This document shows, one piece after another, positions 6,296-10,684 of a DNA stretch of 10,684 nucleotides; the stretch's first letter is position 1, and each line of letters starts with the position of its first letter. The DNA lies in the NCBI GenBank assembly GCA_903854455.1, contig CAINWJ010000075.1, positions 1-10,684 on the forward strand, given 5' to 3'. Both the position numbers and the translations under genes were made by a program. Source of the DNA: Candidatus Peribacteria bacterium (GTDB taxonomy: Bacteria > Patescibacteriota > Gracilibacteria > Peribacterales > Peribacteraceae). The notes beneath the pieces are model-generated. The model saw only the letters and a program-made list of their open reading frames with translations, was not told the origin of the DNA and did no database searches.

Positions 6296-6876
6296 GGTCG
6301 GGAGGAGAAGAGAGCATGTTCTTCCGCGGGAGGCGGGGGAGGTGGTGGCGGGGGAGGCGGACGATCATCGACGAAGACATCGGGCTCGGACTTGGGTTTC
6401 TTCACAGGCTGATCAGGATGATGGAAGAGTGCCTGTGCCTGGAGCCGCTTCTCCTCCTGATACTTCAGGAACGCGTACAGCGTCGTCAGAGCACAACCGA
6501 CAAGAGCAAGGTGCATTCCGAAGCGAATCTCGATGCCATGAAGTTCATTGGACACACGGAAGAGCACGGTGAACGAGCTCATGAGAAGGACAAGCGCAAT
6601 CGACGAAAGCATCAGCCGGACGCTGTGCCTGTTCTGCCGGCGAACGATGATCGGACCGCCGCACATCGGAGACAGAGTGATGCTCAGGATGACGATCTGG
6701 ATCACGAAAACCGCATGCCCCATGTAGCCCGTGTGATATCCGAATCCGTTCCACTGCTGAACGCTGTCATTGAGCCAGGGAAAGAAGAGCCCGGCACTGC
6801 AGAGCAGCACTCCGATATGGAGCACCTTCTCCTCCAACTCCATCGACTTGAGCATGCGGAATAATCTCTCGAACAT
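6292..6876 (-). CDS. Four-helix membrane protein with polyproline C-terminal tail
   Basis: 194 residues, family not recognised. Four hydrophobic segments (about 18-35, 52-70, 87-106, 120-138) are followed by a charged helix (KYQEEKRLQAQAL) and a disordered cytosolic-type tail with an unbroken run of 11 prolines (173-183). The proline run uses all four proline codons mixed together, so it is not a simple DNA microsatellite. Such a run would stall ribosomes without elongation factor P. I choose ATG 6876 because the palindromic promoter lies just upstream; an in-frame start at 6906 would run through it. First gene of the minus-strand cluster, divergent from nadK. Function unknown. Confidence 0.75.
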   Translation of the reverse strand: MFERLFRMLKSMELEEKVLHIGVLLCSAGLFFPWLNDSVQQWNGFGYHTGYMGHAVFVIQIVILSITLSPMCGGPIIVRRQNRHSVRLMLSSIALVLLMSSFTVLFRVSNELHGIEIRFGMHLALVGCALTTLYAFLKYQEEKRLQAQALFHHPDQPVKKPKSEPDVFVDDRPPPPPPPPPPPAEEHALFSSRP

Positions 6877-6883
6877 CGGCAGT

Positions 6884-6893
6884 ATGCTAGCAT
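6884..6893. promoter_or_regulatory. Palindromic bidirectional -10 region (nadK and minus operon)
   Basis: ATGCTAGCAT is a perfect 10-base palindrome. It presents TAGCAT on the plus strand (6888-6893), 6 bases before the nadK ATG at 6900, and TAGCAT on the minus strand (6889-6884), 7 bases before the ATG at 6876. The two hexamers share two base pairs. The whole divergent gap is only 23 bases, so both mRNAs would be leaderless. No clear -35 is visible for either direction. Confidence 0.5.
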
Positions 6894-6899
6894 GGTCGC

Positions 6900-7805
6900 A
6901 TGTCACTCCGCTACAAAACCGTCGGCATCACCGCAAGGTCCGACATCGTCGATACTGATGGTGTCGTAGCCGATATCGCCAGCATTGTGCAATCTACAGG
7001 TGCCAGGGTGCTTCTGGATGGAAGTCGATGCAAGAAGAATCCGAAGAAGACTCATATCTTTTCGTGTCATAAGGAGCTGGATCTCCTGATCGTCGTCGGT
7101 GGAGACGGCACGATCCTCAGAGCAGTTCGTGAGATGGGTGTATCAGAATGTATGAATGTCCCCATTCTTTCCGTGAATACGGGAACCATGGGCTTTCTGG
7201 CTGAACTGTCATTACAAGAGTCTGCAGCGATGATTCCGGTACTGTTGAGTGGCAAAGGAACCATAGAACAGCGGAGCATGCTTCATGTCACGGCGCGGAG
7301 GAAGCAGAAGATGCTGTGGTCGGGCTTCGTCCTCAATGAAGCGGTCATCTCGCAAGGTGCCATCTCACGATTGATCGACCTCAAAACCACCGTCGACGGC
7401 GATCCGCTCGCGACATTCCATGCCGATGGCGTCATTCTCTCCACTCCCACGGGCTCCACAGCATATTCCCTCGCCGCAGGAGGACCCATCGTCCATCCAC
7501 AGCTCCAGGCAACCATTCTAACTCCCATCAACCCGCATAGCTTCAGCCAGAAACCCATTGTACTGCCGAAGAACGACGTCATCGAAATCACCATCGTGAC
7601 GAAACCCAATAAATTCCGCGATATTCAGATCAGTCTGACACTGGACGGCCAGCAGTACGTAACCCTCCAGCGTGATGATATCGTCCGTGCGGAAGCAACG
7701 AACGAAACGGTGAAATTCCTCCGACGCAAGGAAGAGACGTTCTTCTCAACCCTTCGCAGTAAATTGAAATGGGGAGAGAGGCCGGAGGCGGCGGATAGGG
7801 ATTGA
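6900..7805 (+). CDS. nadK: NAD kinase
   Basis: Phosphorylates NAD to NADP, the sole route to NADP, in the cytoplasm. The 301-residue product shows the family signature GGDGT (67-71) with the catalytic Asp, NTGTMGFL (93-100), LNEAVI (145-150), and the long conserved stretch DGVILSTPTGSTAYSLAAGG (176-195) that builds the nucleotide site. The C-terminal beta domain (about 128-260) has the expected pattern and LTLDGQ near 247-251. Length fits bacterial NadK (about 290-310). The last 30 residues are charged and variable. There is no Shine-Dalgarno sequence; the start is fixed by the promoter 6 bases upstream and the family N-terminus. It diverges from the membrane-protein cluster and is followed by inverted repeat E. 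Confidence 0.95.
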   Translation: MSLRYKTVGITARSDIVDTDGVVADIASIVQSTGARVLLDGSRCKKNPKKTHIFSCHKELDLLIVVGGDGTILRAVREMGVSECMNVPILSVNTGTMGFLAELSLQESAAMIPVLLSGKGTIEQRSMLHVTARRKQKMLWSGFVLNEAVISQGAISRLIDLKTTVDGDPLATFHADGVILSTPTGSTAYSLAAGGPIVHPQLQATILTPINPHSFSQKPIVLPKNDVIEITIVTKPNKFRDIQISLTLDGQQYVTLQRDDIVRAEATNETVKFLRRKEETFFSTLRSKLKWGERPEAADRD

Positions 7806-7806
7806 G

Positions 7807-8034
7807 AAGTAGGTAAGGTAGGTATTGTAAGTAAGGTACGTAAGGCAGGTGATGGGAGTAAAACTACCACGAATTTCGATGTATAATATCGTTTCAATTT
7901 CCGTGGCTGCGGTTTGATACCGCGGGAAGACGGTTGGACAATCGCCGCAACAGAATAGATTTGAATGACGAAAATTTCGGCATAACGATTCACACGTACA
8001 TTACCTACTGTACTTACCTTACATACCTTACCTC
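7807..8034. repeat. Inverted repeat E with GTAAGGTA-type arms and a 130-base centre
   Basis: The left arm (about 7807-7850) is built of degenerate GTA(A)GG units after the nadK stop. The right arm (7996-8034) is TACCTTAC-type units. Reverse-complemented, the right arm reads gaggtaaggtatgta, matching gtaggtaaggtaggta of the left arm. The arms enclose a centre of about 145 bases with its own hairpins, so this is the largest of the tandem-armed repeats. Units differ from those in repeats A, B and D. Confidence 0.8.
7867..7928 (+). ncRNA. Possible small structured transcript inside repeat E (weak)
   Basis: The centre of repeat E holds a perfect TATAAT (7882-7887) and two potential hairpins: CCACG (7867-7871) with CGTGG (7902-7906), and GCGGT (7909-7913) with ACCGC (7919-7923), the latter flanked by TTCC (7899-7902) and GGAA (7925-7928). 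The two folds partly compete. There is no good -35 (TAAAAC at the 17-base position) and no obvious terminator, so a real transcript is only a possibility. Confidence 0.2.
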
Positions 8035-8061
8035 GGTGTAATGGCATCTATCAGCGAAATA

Positions 8062-8070
8062 TGCTATACT
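8062..8070 (+). promoter_or_regulatory. Extended -10 promoter of the GspE/PilB-type gene
   Basis: TGCTATACT is a near-perfect extended -10 (TGn plus TATACT at 8065-8070). It ends 6 bases before ATG 8077, predicting a leaderless mRNA. An in-frame ATG at 8041 lies upstream of this promoter and is unlikely to be used. Confidence 0.6.
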
Positions 8071-8076
8071 ATCCCG

Positions 8077-9192
8077 ATGCCATCGATCGATACAGCAAAG
8101 CTGGCAAAACTTCAGGGGGAAGAGCTTCTCTCCACATTGGAGCAGGAAGCCGTGCGCAATCACATCTCGGACATCCACATCAACCCCCAGAAAACCTCTG
8201 TGAAGATCGAATGGCGGGAGCTGGGTCTTCTCAGCAAAATCCTCGATGTGTCGTTCGATACGTATGACACGCTCAGGCGTCGGATCAAGTTCAAGTCCAA
8301 GCTGAAGCTGAACCTGGAAAACGTACCACAGGACGGTCAGTACACCTTCCAGACGTCGGGAAGGATGGTCAATGTCCGTGTCGCCAGTCTCCCGACGAAG
8401 TTCGGTGAAACCTACACACTGAGACTGCTTGATCCTGAACGGGGGATTGTGCCTCTGGAAAAACTTGGATTCCCAGGGAATACGAAAGAGAAACTCCAGG
8501 AAGTGGCAGAACTACCGAATGGACTGATTCTGGTCACCGGACCCACGGGCTCAGGCAAAACCACGACACTCTATGCATTGCTCTCTACTCTGTCTGGGAA
8601 GGACAGGAACATCATCACGCTGGAGGATCCCATCGAGTACGAACTCAAGGACATCATCCAGAGCCAGATCGAGACGGAGGCAGGCTACACATTCGCATCC
8701 GGCTTACGCTCCATTCTCCGCCACGATCCGGACATCATTCTCGTCGGAGAAATCCGCGATCAGGAGACGGCTCAAACCGCTATCGATGCATCGTTGACCG
8801 GTCACCTGGTGTTTGCGACACTTCATACCAATTCCGCCATCGAAGCGATTCCTCGTCTGCTGTCGATGGGAGTCAGCACCTACACGTTTGCACCGGCATT
8901 GCGCGCCGTTCTTGCTCAGCGTCTGGTACGAACAGTGAATCCGGTACTGCGGAATGATGGCAAGAAGCATGATGAGAACGAGAAGGATTTCTACACGGGA
9001 CAGTGTGCGTTGTCAGAACTCCTAATTGCCACAGACACGATCAAAAACCTGATCCTCAACCAGGCAACTGCATCTGAAATCATGGAAGCGGCGAAGAAGG
9101 AGGGATACAAAACAATGGCGGACTGGGGCAGGACATTGTCAGAGGAACGCGTGACGACCATGGCAGAAGTTGCCCGTGTGACTGCGGTATAA
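8077..9192 (+). CDS. GspE/PilB-type secretion or pilus assembly ATPase, short form
   Basis: Hexameric ATPase that powers type IV pilus extension or type II secretion from the cytoplasmic face. The 371 residues hold an N2-like domain (about 10-120, with SDIHINP at 31-37), Walker A GPTGSGKT (155-162), Asp box TLEDPIEYE (181-189), Walker B DIILVGEIRD (219-228) and His box TGHLVFATLHTN (241-252). Two family features are missing. The N-terminal MshEN/N1 domain of full PilB/GspE (about 560 residues) is absent. The tetracysteine zinc site that usually follows RLVR is replaced by a polar stretch (TVNPVLRNDGKKHDENEK) with no CxxC. PilT is another P-loop relative of similar length, but LEDPIE and the LPxGLILVTGPTGSGKTTTLYA context favour the GspE/PilB group. 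No pilin or PilC gene is adjacent. Confidence 0.9.
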   Translation: MPSIDTAKLAKLQGEELLSTLEQEAVRNHISDIHINPQKTSVKIEWRELGLLSKILDVSFDTYDTLRRRIKFKSKLKLNLENVPQDGQYTFQTSGRMVNVRVASLPTKFGETYTLRLLDPERGIVPLEKLGFPGNTKEKLQEVAELPNGLILVTGPTGSGKTTTLYALLSTLSGKDRNIITLEDPIEYELKDIIQSQIETEAGYTFASGLRSILRHDPDIILVGEIRDQETAQTAIDASLTGHLVFATLHTNSAIEAIPRLLSMGVSTYTFAPALRAVLAQRLVRTVNPVLRNDGKKHDENEKDFYTGQCALSELLIATDTIKNLILNQATASEIMEAAKKEGYKTMADWGRTLSEERVTTMAEVARVTAV

Positions 9193-9248
9193 AAGTTGAT
9201 AACCAAAAGGAATGCAAAGGGAATTTCAATGACAGAGTCGTGCGGGAT

Positions 9249-9372
9249 GGCGCGCCAGGGGGGTGAAGGGGAAGGCACTGTTGCGCCGTCGCGGCGCGTC
9301 GACGAGATGGCTCCGAATCCCTGGAGGAGCCAGCGAGGAGACACAGTGCCGGGCTGGAGGAGTTGGCGCGCC
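9249..9372. repeat. GC-rich structured element (three-way-junction fold), candidate dispersed repeat or RNA
   Basis: GGCGCGCC occurs at 9249-9256 and 9365-9372. Nested inside, GGCACTGT (9274-9281) pairs with ACAGTGCC (9343-9350). Within that stem are two hairpins: GCGCCG (9283-9288) with CGGCGC (9292-9297), loop TCG; and TGGCTCC (9308-9314) with GGAGCCA (9326-9332). Purine-rich single strands separate the stems. This nested arrangement is what a folded RNA or a mobile palindromic element would show. Composition is far more GC-rich than the flanks. Confidence 0.6.
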
Positions 9373-9382
9373 GGCGTTTTGG

Positions 9383-9412
9383 TTCCACCTTTTTCGCCGG
9401 AAAAAGGTGGAA
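9383..9412. repeat. Perfect 13-bp hairpin
   Basis: TTCCACCTTTTTC (9383-9395) and GAAAAAGGTGGAA (9400-9412) are exact reverse complements with a GCCG loop. It lies 10 bases after the GC-rich element and is followed by the palindrome GAAGCTTC (9413-9420). No U-tract follows on either strand, so a standard intrinsic terminator is not supported. It may be part of the same element. Confidence 0.85.
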
Positions 9413-9516
9413 GAAGCTTCGTGTCAGCCTCATACATTTTGAATCAAACGAGTTTCTCTACAAATTATGATGTTGATTCGGAAAATACTACTGAATCAAT
9501 GATTGAATCAGCCGCC

Positions 9517-9546
9517 TTGCGCTTCAGAGTGTTGGTCACATATCAT
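9517..9546 (+). promoter_or_regulatory. fecR-like gene promoter, predicted leaderless
   Basis: TTGCGC (9517-9522) and TATCAT (9541-9546) have an 18-base spacer. The -10 ends 8 bases before ATG 9555 and there is no Shine-Dalgarno sequence. An upstream in-frame TTG at 9546 overlaps the -10 and is rejected as the start. Confidence 0.5.
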
Positions 9547-9554
9547 TGTGTACC

Positions 9555-10388
9555 ATGCTGAACAGACGTCACCGCAGGTCGTACCTTATCGATGGCAGCA
9601 TCGAGCGTAAGCCCGTACTGCTCAGAAGAATCGTGAGTATAGGAATCCTGCTGCTGATTGTCTGGTACATCGGTGGCAAGATCTTCCCGTACTTTCTGAG
9701 TTCGATTGGCAAGAATGCATCTGTTCTCCTGACTGTGAAAGAGGGGAGTAGCGTGCAGTTCTCACTCCAAGGACAAAGTTGGCAGGCGGCAGTCTCCAAC
9801 GTGAAGCTCTATCCCGGGGACAAGGTCATGACGAAGTCCGGAGGCGACGCCTCGCTGACATTCTTCGACGGCTCGCGCATCCGGCTGGACGAAGCATCGG
9901 AGATTTCCGTGGAGGAGAGCGACCGTCAATCGGAAGGAACATCGACAGAATCCGTAGCACTGCAGAGTGGACGATTGTGGGTATCTTCCGTCCAGAAATC
10001 AGCTTTCACGGGCGCTATCGTTCGATTGGTAAGCACGACAAATTTCGATCTCGACATCCCGGCTAACACACAGGCTGTCGTGAGTGCGACAGCTCTCACC
10101 GTCCTGCATGCGGATGGCATCGGCATCACGGTCACGCTCAAGGCAGGAAGGAACAGGGTAATTTCTATAGGAGAAGGTCAGATGTTTACTCTCACGGATC
10201 AAGCCTTGAAAGCACTTGCAGATGGACAGGATCCGTATGATTTTCGCGAGCCTCTCTCCACTCAGGCAATTCGTGATCCTTTCGTGGTTTCCAGTATTGC
10301 CTACGTACCGACAGTTCCATCAAGACCGTTGACAAAGATAGTCCATCCTGTTCATTCGTCTGTGCGATGGCAATGGCGACACATCTGA
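9555..10388 (+). CDS. Membrane-anchored FecR-domain protein
   Basis: 277 residues. A basic N-terminus (MLNRRHRRS) is followed by one hydrophobic segment (about 24-45, VSIGILLLIVWYIGG), giving a single-pass protein with most of the chain outside the membrane. Residues about 85-200 form a FecR-like domain: LYPGDKVMTKSGGDASLTFFDGSRIRL is the typical opening, followed by a LQSGRLWV segment and a second half with beta-strand spacing. Classical FecR relays signals to an ECF sigma factor. No sigma gene is present here, and many FecR-domain proteins of this kind are of unknown role, so I infer only a surface or envelope location. The last 60 or so residues overlap the convergent ATPase gene and are Pro-rich (YVPTVPSRPL). 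Confidence 0.75.
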   Translation: MLNRRHRRSYLIDGSIERKPVLLRRIVSIGILLLIVWYIGGKIFPYFLSSIGKNASVLLTVKEGSSVQFSLQGQSWQAAVSNVKLYPGDKVMTKSGGDASLTFFDGSRIRLDEASEISVEESDRQSEGTSTESVALQSGRLWVSSVQKSAFTGAIVRLVSTTNFDLDIPANTQAVVSATALTVLHADGIGITVTLKAGRNRVISIGEGQMFTLTDQALKALADGQDPYDFREPLSTQAIRDPFVVSSIAYVPTVPSRPLTKIVHPVHSSVRWQWRHI

Positions 10389-10684
10389 TCTGATCAGTCA
10401 TGCCGCCAATGAAATGATCCAGATAGCGTTTGCCATCATTCAAAATCAACCTGACCACTTCGTTAAGGTCGTGATCGGTGATAATATGAGCACTTTGTGG
10501 ACGAAGGCGCTGCACCAGATGAGAACAAATGAGCTTGATCAAATAAGGGTTACCAAAAGTCAAGTGAAAAATACGTCTGGGGGTCTGCTTGTCGGCGTAT
10601 TGGAGTCCGCTGCGCTCCATTGGCTCAATTACCAATTTCATCGCCCATTTCTCATCCAATGGTTGGATGACTAGGGGAATAGCC
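10192..10684 (-). CDS. C-terminal part of a P-loop (STAND/AAA-like) ATPase, 5' end outside window
   Basis: The minus-strand frame is open from the window edge to a TGA at 10192, giving 163 residues with no start. The sequence LDEKWAMKLVIEPMERSGL near its beginning and FGNPYLIKLICSHLVQRL after it match the pattern in archaeal-type and STAND/AAA ATPases, where these helices follow the P-loop core. A helical segment with ITDHDLNEVVRLIL and a possible winged-helix start (TDQIRCVAIAIAQ...GLSLSTVL) follow. The Walker motifs would lie upstream, outside the window. The final 50 or so residues, rich in charged and Trp/Pro residues, lie antisense to the fecR-like gene and may be read-through rather than an ancestral part of the protein. 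Confidence 0.65.
   Translation of the reverse strand, partial: AIPLVIQPLDEKWAMKLVIEPMERSGLQYADKQTPRRIFHLTFGNPYLIKLICSHLVQRLRPQSAHIITDHDLNEVVRLILNDGKRYLDHFIGGMTDQIRCVAIAIAQTNEQDGLSLSTVLMELSVRRQYWKPRKDHELPEWREARENHTDPVHLQVLSRLDP

Larger units (their letters stand above)
9193..9554. other. 362-base intergenic region between pilB-like and fecR-like genes
   Basis: No supportable gene. The left 55 bases are plain A/G-rich sequence. A GC-rich structured element occupies 9249-9412 (listed separately). The right part (9421-9516) is AT-rich with repeated TGAATCA (near 9492 and 9503) and GAATCA/TGATTC pairs. The fecR-like promoter follows. Reading frames crossing this region on either strand run straight through the palindromes and look fortuitous. 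Confidence 0.7.

Noticed and set aside
6316..6864. 182-codon plus-strand reading frame
   Set aside because: It lies antisense to the membrane protein at 6876-6292, is charged low-complexity sequence with no domain, and starts inside the complement of the polyproline run.
9383..9412. 13-bp hairpin as terminator of the pilus ATPase gene
   Set aside because: It lies about 190 bases after the stop, beyond the GC-rich element, and has no U-tract on the plus strand.
8991..9437. Minus-strand frames across the GC-rich element
   Set aside because: They read through the nested palindromes and into the end of the pilus ATPase gene. The composition is driven by the repeats, not by coding constraint.

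Overview
This window looks like chromosomal DNA of a small-genome bacterium. It has peptidoglycan synthesis (MraY), a standard replicative helicase (DnaB), a type IV pilus/type II secretion-type ATPase and central carbon genes. TGA is used as an ordinary stop (mraY, gap, nadK, fecR-like), so the TGA-recoding Gracilibacteria/SR1 code does not apply. Core genes scattered with little operon structure, a short CxxC/CxxC protein tail, no Shine-Dalgarno sequences and a sampled GC near 50% fit a member of the Patescibacteria (CPR), possibly the Peregrinibacteria/Peribacteria. That placement is inference; no rRNA or phylogenetic marker was tested.

Layout, left to right. 1-112: tail of a zinc-ribbon-like protein. 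244-1686: dnaB. 1826-2899: mraY. 3128-4147: glyceraldehyde-3-phosphate dehydrogenase with a GapB-like cofactor pocket. 4239-5174: class I bisphosphatase resembling plant sedoheptulose-1,7-bisphosphatase. On the minus strand, 6876 down to 5208 holds a three-gene cluster: a four-helix membrane protein with a polyproline tail, a small soluble protein, and a strikingly AT-rich membrane protein. 6900-7805 (+): NAD kinase, divergent from that cluster across 23 bases. 8077-9192: short GspE/PilB-type ATPase. 9555-10388: membrane-anchored FecR-domain protein. 10192-10684 (-): C-terminal part of a P-loop ATPase whose 3' end overlaps the FecR gene by 197 bases.

Two window-wide patterns stand out. First, every one of the six co-directional plus-strand junctions carries an inverted-repeat or structured element between the upstream stop and the downstream promoter. 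At four of them the arms are built from degenerate 6-8 base tandem units, and the unit differs at each site. The divergent and convergent junctions have none. Second, almost every transcription unit has a sigma70-like -10 hexamer only 4-8 bases before its ATG and no Shine-Dalgarno sequence, which predicts mostly leaderless mRNAs. The recurring layout is stop, inverted repeat, promoter, ATG, so most genes appear to be independent units.

Functionally, gap and the adjacent bisphosphatase form a sugar-phosphate pair that looks biosynthetic. NAD kinase could supply the NADP that the GAPDH pocket appears suited to. The GspE/PilB ATPase and the FecR-like protein suggest surface or pilus-related functions, but no other pilus gene is visible here.
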